Shown here: positions 36,487 to 51,198 of the stretch, piece after piece | How the letters are laid out: each line of letters begins with the position of its first letter | How positions within the stretch are numbered: the first letter of the stretch is position 1 | Assembly (NCBI GenBank): GCA_039881145.1 | Contig: JAYKKI010000150.1 | Location: forward strand, 682,001 to 746,000 | DNA: 64,000 bases | Reading direction: 5' to 3' | Source of the DNA: Druceiella hillmani | Lineage: Eukaryota; Arthropoda; Insecta; Lepidoptera; Hepialidae | Program-made: the position numbers and the translations under genes | Notes under the pieces: model-generated | Told to the model about the DNA's origin: nothing | Database searches by the model: none | Seen by the model: only the letters and a program-made list of their open reading frames with translations

Positions 36487-37354
36487 TTGGTTTTCACACT
36501 TGAGGTTTTGATAATACGAATTTTAAAACTCACACAATTCAGAATGCACGGTGTCCTCATCATGCAAGTGGTATACATTTCTTCCGGTATAACACGTCCA
36601 ACTTCACAAACTGACGAAAATCAGCAACTGCCGCGAGCTTCGCGCTGCTTGTTTGTTACTTCCAATTGTTACGTAACGCGTAAACATGTTTGTGACAGGT
36701 TGCGCTCGCAGCGGTTGGGCCATTAATTTCAAACACTAATTGGTTTTCACATTTGATGTTTTGATAATACGAATTTTAAAACACACACAATTCAGAATGC
36801 ACTAATTGGTTTTCACACTTAACGTTATGAAAACACGAATTTTAAAATACACACAATACAGAACGCACGGTGTTCTCAACATGCACTTGTTATACTTTTT
36901 TCACGGAATAACATGTCCATATTCACAAACTGACGAATATCGACAACTGCCGCGCGCTTCGCACTGCTTGTTGGTGACTTCCAATTGCCACGTGACGAGT
37001 AAACAACGAATGGAACAATATATTTGAACACTTATTAGTTTTCACACTTAACGTTTGGAAAACTCGATTTTTAAAACACACACAATACAGAACGCACGGT
37101 GTCCTCAACATGCACGTGGTACACTTTTCTTCCGGAATAACACGTCCGTCTTCACAAACTGACGAATATCAACTGACTGCCGCTCGCTCGGCACAGCTCG
37201 TTGATTCCTTCCAATTGTTACGTAACGCGTAAACATGTTTTTGACAGGTTGCGCTCGCAGCGGTTGGACCATTATTTTCAAACACTAATTGGTTTTCACA
37301 CTTGATGTTTTGATAATACGAATTTTAAAACACACACAATTCAGAATGCACTAA
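36487..37354 (+). repeat. 868-bp HOR lacking s1 (type specimen)
   Basis: A 36487-36739 (253 bp) ends GGTTGGGCCATTAATTTC and is followed by one short module 36740-36805 (CACATTTGATG, TTCAG form), then B 36806-37034. s1 is absent, giving 932-64. B has CGTTATGAAAACACG, GGTGTTCTCAAC and CTTTTTTCACGG. The same HOR recurs at 42013, 46607, 53063 and 61610. Confidence 0.95.
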
Positions 37355-39216
37355 TTGGTTTTCACACTTGAGGTTTTGATAATACGATATTTAAAACACA
37401 CACAATTCAGAATGCACGGTGTCCTCAACATGCAAGTGGTATACATTTCTTCCGGTATAACACGTCCAACTTCACAAACTGACGAAAATCAGCAACTGCC
37501 GAGCGCTTCGCGCTGCTTGTTTGTTACTTCCAATTGTTACGTAACGCGTAAACATGTTTGTGACAGGTTGCGCTCGCAGCGGTTTTACCATTATTTTTAA
37601 AAACTAATTGGTTTTCACACTTATTGTTTTGATAATACGAATTTTAAAACACACAATTCATAATGCACTAATTGGTTTTCACACTTGATGTTTTGATAAT
37701 ACGAATTTTAAAACACACACAATTTAGAATGCACTAATTGGTTTTCACACTTAACGATTGGGAAACACGAATTTTAAAACACACACAATACAGAACGCAC
37801 GGTGTCCTCAACATGCACATGTTATACTTTTCTCACGGAATAACATGTCCATATTCACAAACTGACGAATATCGACAACTGCCGCGCGCTTCGCACTGCT
37901 TGTTGGTGACTTCCAATTGCCACGTGACGAGTAATCAACGAATGGAACAATATATTTGAACACTTATTAGTTTTCACGCTTAACGTTTGGAAAACTCGAT
38001 TTTTAAAACACACACAATACAGAACGCACGGTGTCCTCAACATGCACGTGGTACACTTTTCTTCCGGAATAACACGTCCGTCTTCACAAACTGACGAATA
38101 TCAACTGACTGCCGCTCGCTCGGCACAGCTCGTTGATTACTTCCAATTGTTACGTAACGCGTAAACATGTTTGTGACAGGTTGCGCTCGCAGCGGTTGGA
38201 CCATTATTTTCAAACACTAATTGGTTTTCACACTTGATGTTTTGATAATACGAATTTTAAAACACACACAATTCAGAATGCACTAATTGGTTTTCACACT
38301 TGAGGTTTTGATAATACGAATTTTAAAACACACACAATTCAGAATGCACGGTGTCCTCAACATGCAAGTGGTATACATTTCTTCCGGTATAACACGTCCA
38401 ACTTCACAAACTGACGAAAATCAGCAACTGCCGAGCGCTTCGCGCTGCTTGTTTGTTACTTCCAATTGTTACGTAACGCGTAAACATGTTTGTAACAGGT
38501 TGCGCTCGTAGCGGTTTTACCATTATTTTCAAACACTAATTGTTTTTCACACTTATTGTTTTGAGAATACGAATTTTAAAACACACAATTCATAATGCAC
38601 TAATTGGTTTTCACACTTGATGTTTTGATAATACGAATTTTAAAACACACACAATTTAGAATGCACTAATTGGTTTTCACACTTAACGTTTGGGAAACAC
38701 GAATTTTAAAACACACACAATAGAGAACGCATGGTGTCCTCAACATGCACATGTTATACTTTTCTCACGGAATAACATGTCCATATTCACAAACTGACGA
38801 ATATCGACAACTGCCGCGCGCTTCGCACTGCTTGTTGGTGACTTCCAATTGCCACGTGACGAGTAAACAACGAATTGAACAATATATTTGAACACTTATT
38901 AGTTATCACACTTAAAGTTTGTAAAACTCGATTTTTAAAACACACACAATACAGAACGCACGGTGTCCTCAACATGCACGTGGTATACTTTTCTTCCGGA
39001 ATAACACGTCCGTCTTCACAAACTGACGAATATCAACTGACTGCCGCTCGCTCGGCACAGCTCGTTGATTACCCCCAATTGTTACGTAACGCGTAAACAT
39101 GTTTGTGACAGGTTGCGCTCGCAGCGGTTTTACCATTATTTTCAAACACTAATTGGTTTTCACACATGATGTTTTGATAATACGAATTTTAAAACACACA
39201 ATCCATAATGCACTAA

Positions 39217-42200
39217 TTGGTTTTCACACTTGATGTTTTGATAATACGAATTTTAAAACACACACAATTCAGAATGCACGGTGTCCTCAACATGCAAGTG
39301 GTATACATTTCTTCCGGTATAACACGTCCAACTTCACAAACTGACGAAAATCAGCAACTGCCGAGCGCTTCGCGCTGCTTGTTTGTTACTTCCAATTGTT
39401 ACGTAACGCGTAAACATGTTTGTGACAGGTTGCGCTCGCAGCGGTTTTACCATTATTTTTAAAAACTAATTGGTTTTCACACTTATTGTTTTGATAATAC
39501 GAATTTTAAAACACACAATTCATAATGCACTAATTGGTTTTCACACTTGATGTTTTGATAATACGAATTTTAAAACACACACAATTTAGAATGCACTAAT
39601 TGGTTTTCACACTTAACGATTGGGAAACACGAATTTTAAAACACACACAATACAGAACGCACGGTGTCCTCAACATGCACATGTTATACTTTTCTCACGG
39701 AATAACATGTCCATATTCACAAACTGACGAATATCGACAACTGCCGCGCGCTTCGCACTGCTTGTTGGTGACTTCCAATTGCCACGTGACGAGTAATCAA
39801 CGAATGGAACAATATATTTGAACACTTATTAGTTTTCACGCTTAACGTTTGGAAAACTCGATTTTTAAAACACACACAATACAGAACGCACGGTGTCCTC
39901 AACATGCACGTGGTACACTTTTCTTCCGGAATAACACGTCCGTCTTTACAAACTGACGAATATCAACTGACTGCCGCTCGCTCGGCACAGCTCGTTGATT
40001 ACTTCCAATTGTTACGTAACGCGTAAACATGTTTGTGACAGGTTGCGCTCGCAGCGGTTGGACCATTATTTTCAAACACTAATTGGTTTTCACACTTGAT
40101 GTTTTGATAATACGAATTTTAAAACACACACAATTCAGAATGCACTAATTGGTTTTCACACTTGAGGTTTTGATAATACGAATTTTAAAACACACACAAT
40201 TCAGAATGCACGGTGTCCTCAACATGCAAGTGGTATACATTTCTTCCGGTATAACACGTCCAACTTCACAAACTGACGAAAATCAGCAACTGCCGAGCGC
40301 TTCGCGCTGCTTGTTTGTTACTTCCAATTGTTACGTAACGCGTAAACATGTTTGTGACAGGTTGCGCTCGCAGCGGTTTTACCATTATTTTCAAACACTA
40401 ATTGGTTTTCACACTTATTGTTTTGATAATACGAATTTTAAACCACACAATTCATAATGCACTAATTGGTTTTCATACTTGATGTTTTGATAATACGAAT
40501 TTTAAAACAGACACAATTTAGAATGCACTAATTGGTTTTCACACTTAACGTTTGGGAAACACGAATTTTAAAACACACACAATACAGAACGCACGGTGTC
40601 CTCAACATGCACATGGTATACTTTTCTCACGGAATAACATGTCCATATTCACAAACTGACGAATATCGACAACTGCCGCGCGCTTCGCACTGCTTGTTGG
40701 TGACTTCCAATTGCCACGTGACGAGTAAACAACGAATGGAACAATATATTTGAACACTTATTAGTTTTCACACTTAACGTTTGGAAAACTCGATTTTTAA
40801 AACACACACAATACAGAACGCACGGTGTCCTCAACATGCACGTGGTATACTTTTCTCACGGAATAACACGTCCATATTCACAAACTGACGAATATCAACT
40901 GACTGCCGCTCGCTCGGCACAGCTCGTTGATTACCCCCAATTGCGTCGTGACGCGTAAACATGTTTGTGACAGGTTGCGCTCGCAGCGGTTGGACCATTA
41001 TTTTCAAACACTAATTGGTTTTCACACTTGATGTTTTGATAATACGAATTTTAAAACACACACAATTCAGAATGCACTAATTGGTTTTCACACTTGAGGT
41101 TTTGATAATACGAATTTTAAAACACACACAATTCAGAATGCACGGTGTCCTCAACATGCAAGTGGTATACATTTCTTCCGGTATAACACGTCCAACTTCA
41201 CAAACTGACGAAAATCAGCAACTGCCGAGCGCTTCGCGCTGCTTGTTTGTTACTTCCAATTGTTACGTAACGCGTAAACATGTTTGTGACAGGTTGCGCT
41301 CGCAGCGGTTTTACCATTATTTTCAAACACTAATTGGTTTTCACACTTATTGTTTTGATAATACGAATTTTAAAACACACAATTCATAATGCACTAATTG
41401 GTTTTCACACTTGATGTTTTGATAATACGAATTTTAAAACACACACAATTTAGAATGCACTAATTGGTTTTCACACTTAACGATTGGGAAACACGAATTT
41501 TAAAACACACACAATACAGAACGCACGGTGTCCTCAACATGCACATGTTATACTTTTCTCACGGAATAACATGTCCATATTCACAAACTGACGAATATCG
41601 ACAACTGCCGCGCGCTTCACACTGCTTGTTGGTGACTTCCAATTGCCACGTGACGAGTAAACAACGAATGGAAACATATATTTGAACACTTATTAGTTTT
41701 CACACTTAACGTTTGGAAAACTCGATTTTTAAAATACACACAATACAGAACGCACGGTGTCCTCAACATGCACGTGGTATACTTTTCTTCCGGAATAACA
41801 CGTCCGTCTTCACAAACTGACGAATATCAACTGACTGCCGCTCGCTCGGCACAGCTCGTTGATTACCCCCAATTGTTACGTAACGCGTAAACATGTTTGT
41901 GACAGGTTGCGCTCGCAGCGGTTGGATTATTATTTTCAAACACTAATTGGTTTTCACACTTGATGTTTTGATAATACGAATTTTAAAACACACACAATTC
42001 AGAATGCACTAATTGGTTTTCACACTTGAGGTTTTGATAATACGAATTTTAAAACTCACACAATTCAGAATGCACGGTGTCCTCATCATGCAAGTGGTAT
42101 ACATTTCTTCCGGTATAACACGTCCAACTTCACAAACTGACGAAAATCAGCAACTGCCGCGAGCTTCGCGCTGCTTGTTTGTTACTTCCAATTGTTACGT

Positions 42201-43810
42201 AACGCGTAAACATGTTTGTGACAGGTTGCGCTCGCAGCGGTTGGGCCATTAATTTCAAACACTAATTGGTTTTCACATTTGATGTTTTGATAATACGAAT
42301 TTTAAAACACACACAATTCAGAATGCACTAATTGGTTTTCACACTTAACGTTATGAAAACACGAATTTTAAAATACACACAATACAGAACGCACGGTGTT
42401 CTCAACATGCACTTGTTATACTTTTTTCACGGAATAACATGTCCATATTCACAAACTGACGAATATCGACAACTGCCGCGCGCTTCGCACTGCTTGTTGG
42501 TGACTTCCAATTGCCACGTGACGAGTAAACAACGAATGGAACAATATATTTGAACACTTATTAGTTTTCACACTTAACGTTTGGAAAACTCGATTTTTAA
42601 AACACACACAATACAGAACGCACGGTGTCCTCAACATGCACGTGGTACACTTTTCTTCCGGAATAACACGTCCGTCTTCACAAACTGACGAATATCAACT
42701 GACTGCCGCTCGCTCGGCACAGCTCGTTGATTCCTTCCAATTGTTACGTAACGCGTAAACATGTTTTTGACAGGTTGCGCTCGCAGCGATTGGACCATTA
42801 TTTTCAAACACTAATTGGTTTTCACACTTGATGTTTTGATAATACGAATTTTAAAACACACACAATTCAGAATGCACTAATTGGTTTTCACACTTGAGGT
42901 TTTGATAATACGAATTTTAAAACACACACAATTCAGAATGCACGGTGTCCTCAACATGCAAATGGTATACATTTCTTCCGGTATAACACGTCCAACTTCA
43001 CAAACTGACGAAAATCAGCAACTGCCGAGCGCTTCGCGCTGCTTGTTTGTTACTTCCAATTGTTACGTAACGCGTAAACATGTTTGTGACAGGTTGCGCT
43101 CGCAGCGGTTTTACCATTATTTTTAAAAACTAATTGGTTTTCACACTTATTGTTTTGATAATACGAATTTTAAAACACACAATTCATAATGCACTAATTG
43201 GTTTTCACACTTGATGTTTTGATAATACGAATTTTAAAACACACACAATTTAGAATGCACTAATTGGTTTTCACACTTAACGTTTGGGAAACACGAATTT
43301 TAAAACACACACAATAGAGAACGCATGGTGTCCTCAACATGCACATGTTATACTTTTCTCACGGAATAACATGTCCATATTCACAAACTGACGAATATCG
43401 ACAACTGCCGCGCGCTTCGCACTGCTTGTTGGTGACTTCCAATTGCCACGTGACGAGTAAACAACGAATTGAACAATATATTTGAACACTTATTAGTTTT
43501 CACACTTAACGTTTGTAAAACTCGATTTTTAAAACACACACAATACAGAACGCACGGTGTCCTCAACATGCACGTGGTATACTTTTCTTCCGGAATAACA
43601 CGTCCGTCTTCACAAACTGACGAATATCAACTGACTGCCGCTCGCTCGGCACAGCTCGTTGATTACCCCCAATTGTTACGTAACGCGTAAACATGTTTGT
43701 GACAGGTTGCGCTCGCAGCGGTTTTACCATTATTTTCAAACACTAATTGGTTTTCACACATGATGTTTTGATAATACGAATTTTAAAACACACAATCCAT
43801 AATGCACTAA
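39217..43810 (+). repeat. Super-repeat copy R2, 4594 bp (five HORs)
   Basis: HORs start at 39217, 40149, 41081, 42013 (868) and 42881 (930). It equals R1 minus one 932-bp unit. The last HOR has the A of the fifth R1 unit (TTATTTTTAAAAAC end) and the B-C-s3 of the sixth (AATAGAGAACGCATGG, 64-bp s3), so the missing unit was lost by exchange between A and B. Private: GCAGCGATTGG near 42786 and ATGCAAATGG near 42957. Confidence 0.95.
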
Positions 43811-46800
43811 TTGGTTTTCACACTTGATGTTTTGATAATACGAATTTTAAAACACACACAATTCAGAATGCACGGTGTCCTCAACATGCAAGTGGTATAC
43901 ATTTCTTCCGGTATAACACGTCCAACTTCACAAACTGACGAAAATCAGCAACTGCCGAGCGCTTCGCGCTGCTTGTTTGTTACTTCCAATTGTTACGTAA
44001 CGCGTAAACATGTTTGTGACAGGTTGCGCTCGCAGCGGTTTTACCATTATTTTTAAAAACTAATTGGTTTTCACACTTATTGTTTTGATAATACGAATTT
44101 TAAAACACACAATTCATAATGCACTAATTGGTTTTCACACTTGATGTTTTGATAATACGAATTTTAAAACACACACAATTTAGAATGCGCTAATTGGTTT
44201 TCACACTTAACGATTGGGAAACACGAATTTTAAAACACACACAATACAGAACGCACGGTGTCCTCAACATGCACATGTTATACTTTTCTCACGGAATAAC
44301 ATGTCCATATTCACAAACTGACGAATATCGACAACTGCCGCGCGCTTCGCACTGCTTGTTGGTGACTTCCAATTGCCACGTGACGAGTAATCAACGAATG
44401 GAACAATATATTTGAACACTTATTAGTTTTCACGCTTAACGTTTGGAAAACTCGATTTTTAAAACACACACAATACAGAACGCACGGTGTCCTCAACATG
44501 CACGTGGTACACTTTTCTTCCGGAATAACACGTCCGTCTTCACAAACTGACGAATATCAACTGACTGCCGCTCGCTCGGCACAGCTCGTTGATTACTTCC
44601 AATTGTTACGTAACGCGTAAACATGTTTGTGACAGGTTGCGCTCGCAGCGGTTGGACCATTATTTTCAAACACTAATTGGTTTTCACACTTGATGTTTTG
44701 ATAATACGAATTTTAAAACACACACAATTCAGAATGCACTAATTGGTTTTCACACTTGAGGTTTTGATAATACGAATTTTAAAACACACACAATTCAGAA
44801 TGCACGGTGTCCTCAACATGCAAGTGGTATACATTTCTTCCGGTATAACACGTCCAACTTCACAAACTGACGAAAATCAGCAACTGCCGAGCGCTTCGCG
44901 CTGCTTGTTTGTTACTTCCAATTGTTACGTAACGCGTAAACATGTTTGTGACAGGTTGCGCTCGCAGCGGTTTTACCATTATTTTCAAACACTAATTGGT
45001 TTTCACACTTATTGTTTTGATAATACGAATTTTAAACCACACAATTCATAATGCACTAATTGGTTTTCATACTTGATGTTTTGATAATACGAATTTTAAA
45101 ACAGACACAATTTAGAATGCACTAATTGGTTTTCACACTTAACGTTTGGGAAACACGAATTTTAAAACACACACAATACAGAACGCACGGTGTCCTCAAC
45201 ATGCACATGGTATACTTTTCTCACGGAATAACATGTCCATATTCACAAACTGACGAATATCGACAACTGCCGCGCGCTTCGCACTGCTTGTTGGTGACTT
45301 CCAATTGCCACGTGACGAGTAAACAACGAATGGAACAATATATTTGAACACTTATTAGTTTTCACACTTAACGTTTGGAAAACTCGATTTTTAAAACACA
45401 CACAATACAGAACGCACGGTGTCCTCAACATGCACGTGGTATACTTTTCTCACGGAATAACACGTCCATATTCACAAACTGACGAATATCAACTGACTGC
45501 CGCTCGCTCGGCACAGCTCGTTGATTACCCCCAATTGCGTCGTGACGCGTAAACATGTTTGTGACAGGTTGCGCTCGCAGCGGTTGGACCATTATTTTCA
45601 AACACTAATTGGTTTTCACACTTGATGTTTTGATAATACGAATTTTAAAACACACACAATTCAGAATGCACTAATTGGTTTTCACACTTGAGGTTTTGAT
45701 AATACGAATTTTAAAACACACACAATTCAGAATGCACGGTGTCCTCAACATGCAAGTGGTATACATTTCTTCCGGTATAACACGTCCAACTTCACAAACT
45801 GACGAAAATCAGCAACTGCCGAGCGCTTCGCGCTGCTTGTTTGTTACTTCCAATTGTTACGTAACGCGTAAACATGTTTGTGACAGGTTGCGCTCGCAGC
45901 GGTTTTACCATTATTTTCAAACACTAATTGGTTTTCACACTTATTGTTTTGATAATACGAATTTTAAAACACACAATTCATAATGCACTAATTGGTTTTC
46001 ACACTTGATGTTTTGATAATACGAATTTTAAAACACACACAATTTAGAATGCACTAATTGGTTTTCACACTTAACGATTGGGAAACACGAATTTTAAAAC
46101 ACACACAATACAGAACGCACGGTGTCCTCAACATGCACATGTTATACTTTTCTCACGGAATAACATGTCCATATTCACAAACTGACGAATATCGACAACT
46201 GCCGCGCGCTTCACACTGCTTGTTGGTGACTTCCAATTGCCACGTGACGAGTAAACAACGAATGGAAACATATATTTGAACACTTATTAGTTTTCACACT
46301 TAACGTTTGGAAAACTCGATTTTTAAAATACACACAATACAGAACGCACGGTGTCCTCAACATGCACGTGGTATACTTTTCTTCCGGAATAACACGTCCG
46401 TCTTCACAAACTGACGAATATCAACTGACTGCCGCTCGCTCGGCACAGCTCGTTGATTACCCCCAATTGTTACGTAACGCGTAAACATGTTTGTGACAGG
46501 TTGCGCTCGCAGCGGTTGGATTATTATTTTCAAACACTAATTGGTTTTCACACTTGATGTTTTGATAATACGAATTTTAAAACACACACAATTCAGAATG
46601 CACTAATTGGTTTTCACACTTGAGGTTTTGATAATACGAATTTTAAAACTCACACAATTCAGAATGCACGGTGTCCTCATCATGCAAGTGGTATACATTT
46701 CTTCCGGTATAACACGTCCAACTTCACAAACTGACGAAAATCAGCAACTGCCGCGAGCTTCGCGCTGCTTGTTTGTTACTTCCAATTGTTACGTAACGCG

Positions 46801-49336
46801 TAAACATGTTTGTGACAGGTTGCGCTCGCAGCGGTTGGGCCATTAATTTCAAACACTAATTGGTTTTCACATTTGATGTTTTGATAATACGAATTTTAAA
46901 ACACACACAATTCAGAATGCACTAATTGGTTTTCACACTTAACGTTATGAAAACACGAATTTTAAAATACACACAATACAGAACGCACGGTGTTCTCAAC
47001 ATGCACTTGTTATACTTTTTTCACGGAATAACATGTCCATATTCACAAACTGACGAATATCGACAACTGCCGCGCGCTTCGCACTGCTTGTTGGTGACTT
47101 CCAATTGCCACGTGACGAGTAAACAACGAATGGAACAATATATTTGAACACTTATTAGTTTTCACACTTAACGTTTGGAAAACTCGATTTTTAAAACACA
47201 CACAATACAGAACGCACGGTGTCCTCAACATGCACGTGGTACACTTTTCTTCCGGAATAACACGTCCGTCTTCACAAACTGACGAATATCAACTGACTGC
47301 CGCTCGCTCGGCACAGCTCGTTGATTCCTTCCAATTGTTACGTAACGCGTAAACATGTTTTTGACAGGTTGCGCTCGCAGCGGTTGGACCATTATTTTCA
47401 AACACTAATTGGTTTTCACACTTGATGTTTTGATAATACGAATTTTAAAACACACACAATTCAGAATGCACTAATTGGTTTTCACACTTGAGGTTTTGAT
47501 AATACGAATTTTAAAACACACACAATTCAGAATGCACGGTGTCCTCAACATGCAAGTGGTATACATTTCTTCCGGTATAACACGTCCAACTTCACAAACT
47601 GACGAAAATCAGCAACTGCCGAGCGCTTCGCGCTGCTTGTTTGTTACTTCCAATTGTTACGTAACGCGTAAACATGTTTGTGACAGGTTGCGCTCGCAGC
47701 GGTTTTACCATTATTTTTAAAAACTAATTGGTTTTCACACTTATTGTTTTGATAATACGAATTTTAAAACACACAATTCATAATGCACTAATTGGTTTTC
47801 ACACTTGATGTTTTGATAATACGAATTTTAAAACACACACAATTTAGAATGCACTAATTGGTTTTCACACTTAACGATTGGGAAACACGAATTTTAAAAC
47901 ACACACAATACAGAACGCACGGTGTCCTCAACATGCACATGTTATACTTTTCTCACGGAATAACATGTCCATATTCACAAACTGACGAATATCGACAACT
48001 GCCGCGCGCTTCGCACTGCTTGTTGGTGACTTCCAATTGCCACGTGACGAGTAATCAACGAATGGAACAATATATTTGAACACTTATTAGTTTTCACGCT
48101 TAACGTTTGGAAAACTCGATTTTTAAAACACACACAATACAGAACGCACGGTGTCCTCAACATGCACGTGGTACACTTTTCTTCCGGAATAACACGTCCG
48201 TCTTCACAAACTGACGAATATCAACTGACTGCCGCTCGCTCGGCACAGCTCGTTGATTACTTCCAATTGTTACGTAACGCGTAAACATGTTTGTGACAGG
48301 TTGCGCTCGCAGCGGTTGGACCATTATTTTCAAACACTAATTGGTTTTCACACTTGATGTTTTGATAATACGAATTTTAAAACACACACAATTCAGAATG
48401 CACTAATTGGTTTTCACACTTGAGGTTTTGATAATACGAATTTTAAAACACACACAATTCAGAATGCACGGTGTCCTCAACATGCAAGTGGTATACATTT
48501 CTTCCGGTATAACACGTCCAACTTCACAAACTGACGAAAATCAGCAACTGCCGAGCGCTTCGCGCTGCTTGTTTGTTACTTCCAATTGTTACGTAACGCG
48601 TAAACATGTTTGTAACAGGTTGCGCTCGTAGCGGTTTTACCATTATTTTCAAACACTAATTGTTTTTCACACTTATTGTTTTGAGAATACGAATTTTAAA
48701 ACACACAATTCATAATGCACTAATTGGTTTTCACACTTGATGTTTTGATAATACGAATTTTAAAACACACACAATTTAGAATGCACTAATTGGTTTTCAC
48801 ACTTAACGTTTGGGAAACACGAATTTTAAAACACACACAATAGAGAACGCATGGTGTCCTCAACATGCACATGTTATACTTTTCTCACGGAATAACATGT
48901 CCATATTCACAAACTGACGAATATCGACAACTGCCGCGCGCTTCGCACTGCTTGTTGGTGACTTCCAATTGCCACGTGACGAGTAAACAACGAATTGAAC
49001 AATATATTTGAACACTTATTAGTTTTCACACTTAACGTTTGTAAAACTCGATTTTTAAAACACACACAATACAGAACGCACGGTGTCCTCAACATGCACG
49101 TGGTATACTTTTCTTCCGGAATAACACGTCCGTCTTCACAAACTGACGAATATCAACTGACTGCCGCTCGCTCGGCACAGCTCGTTGATTACCCCCAATT
49201 GTTACGTAACGCGTAAACATGTTTGTGACAGGTTGCGCTCGCAGCGGTTTTACCATTATTTTCAAACACTAATTGGTTTTCACACATGATGTTTTGATAA
49301 TACGAATTTTAAAACACACAATCCATAATGCACTAA
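43811..49336 (+). repeat. Super-repeat copy R3, 5526 bp (six HORs)
   Basis: HORs start at 43811, 44743, 45675, 46607 (868), 47475 and 48407 (930), the same order as R1. The C at 44423 has GTCTTCACAAAC, not the GTCTTTACAAAC of R1 and R2. Private: AATGCGCTAATTGG near 44186. Confidence 0.95.
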
Positions 49337-51198
49337 TTGGTTTTCACACTTGATGTTTTGATAATACGAATTTTAAAACACACACAATTCAGAATGCACG
49401 GTGTCCTCAACATGCAAGTGGTATACATTTCTTCCGGTATAACACGTCCAACTTCACAAACTGACGAAAATCAGCAACTGCCGAGCGCTTCGCGCTGCTT
49501 GTTTGTTACTTCCAATTGTTACGTAACGCGTAAACATGTTTGTGACAGGTTGCGCTCGCAGCGGTTTTACCATTATTTTTAAAAACTAATTGGTTTTCAC
49601 ACTTATTGTTTTGATAATACGAATTTTAAAACACACAATTCATAATGCACTAATTGGTTTTCACACTTGATGTTTTGATAATACGAATTTTAAAACACAC
49701 ACAATTTAGAATGCACTAATTGGTTTTCACACTTAACGATTGGGAAACACGAATTTTAAAACACACACAATACAGAACGCACGGTGTCCTCAACATGCAC
49801 ATGTTATACTTTTCTCACGGAATAACATGTCCATATTCACAAACTGACGAATATCGACAACTGCCGCGCGCTTCGCACTGCTTGTTGGTGACTTCAAATT
49901 GCCACGTGACGAGTAATCAACGAATGGAACAATATATTTGAACACTTATTAGTTTTCACGCTTAACGTTTGGAAAACTCGATTTTTAAAACACACACAAT
50001 ACAGAACGCACGGTGTCCTCAACATGCACGTGGTACACTTTTCTTCCGGAATAACACGTCCGTCTTCACAAACTGACGAATATCAACTGACTGCCGCTCG
50101 CTCGGCACAGCTCGTTGATTACTTCCAATTGTTACGTAACGCGTAAACATGTTTGTGACAGGTTGCGCTCGCAGCGGTTGGACCATTATTTTCAAACACT
50201 AATTGGTTTTCACACTTGATGTTTTGATAATACGAATTTTAAAACACACACAATTCAGAATGCACTAATTGGTTTTCACACTTGAGGTTTTGATAATACG
50301 AATTTTAAAACACACACAATTCAGAATGCACGGTGTCCTCAACATGCAAGTGGTATACATTTCTTCCGGTATAACACGTCCAACTTCACAAACTGACGAA
50401 AATCAGCAACTGCCGAGCGCTTCGCGCTGCTTGTTTGTTACTTCCAATTGTTACGTAACGCGTAAACATGTTTGTAACAGGTTGCGCTCGTAGCGGTTTT
50501 ACCATTATTTTCAAACACTAATTGTTTTTCACACTTATTGTTTTGAGAATACGAATTTTAAAACACACAATTCATAATGCACTAATTGGTTTTCACACTT
50601 GATGTTTTGATAATACGAATTTTAAAACACACACAATTTAGAATGCACTAATTGGTTTTCACACTTAACGTTTGGGAAACACGAATTTTAAAACACACAC
50701 AATAGAGAACGCATGGTGTCCTCAACATGCACATGTTATACTTTTCTCACGGAATAACATGTCCATATTCACAAACTGACGAATATCGACAACTGCCGCG
50801 CGCTTCGCACTGCTTGTTGGTGACTTCCAATTGCCACGTGACGAGTAAACAACGAATTGAACAATATATTTGAACACTTATTAGTTTTCACACTTAACGT
50901 TTGTAAAACTCGATTTTTAAAACACACACAATACAGAACGCACGGTGTCCTCAACATGCACGTGGTATACTTTTCTTCCGGAATAACACGTCCGTCTTCA
51001 CAAACTGACGAATATCAACTGACTGCCGCTCGCTCGGCACAGCTCGTTGATTACCCCCAATTGTTACGTAACGCGTAAACATGTTTGTGACAGGTTGCGC
51101 TCGCAGCGGTTTTACCATTATTTTCAAACACTAATTGGTTTTCACACATGATGTTTTGATAATACGAATTTTAAAACACACAATCCATAATGCACTAA
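49337..51198 (+). repeat. 1862-bp HOR dimer (A at 49337, 50269)
   Basis: A CTTGATG-type HOR followed by a GTAACAGG-type HOR (932+930). The B at 49720 has GACTTCAAATTGCC in place of GACTTCCAATTGCC. This marker recurs in the B modules at 51582 and 55244 but not at 47858 or 44194, so these units derive from one dimer that was amplified locally. Confidence 0.95.

Larger units (their letters stand above)
33691..39216 (+). repeat. Super-repeat copy R1, 5526 bp (six HORs)
   Basis: HORs start at 33691 (932), 34623 (932), 35555 (932), 36487 (868), 37355 (932) and 38287 (930). Order of types: CTTGATG, CCACAC (TTTAAACCACAC in s1, AAAACAGACAC in s2), plain, 868-bp, TTAAAAAC-ending, GTAACAGG. C of the second HOR has GCGTCGTGACGC. 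The C at 34303 has GTCTTTACAAAC, shared only with R2. The C at 37035 has GATTCCTTCC and CATGTTTTTGAC. Confidence 0.95.
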
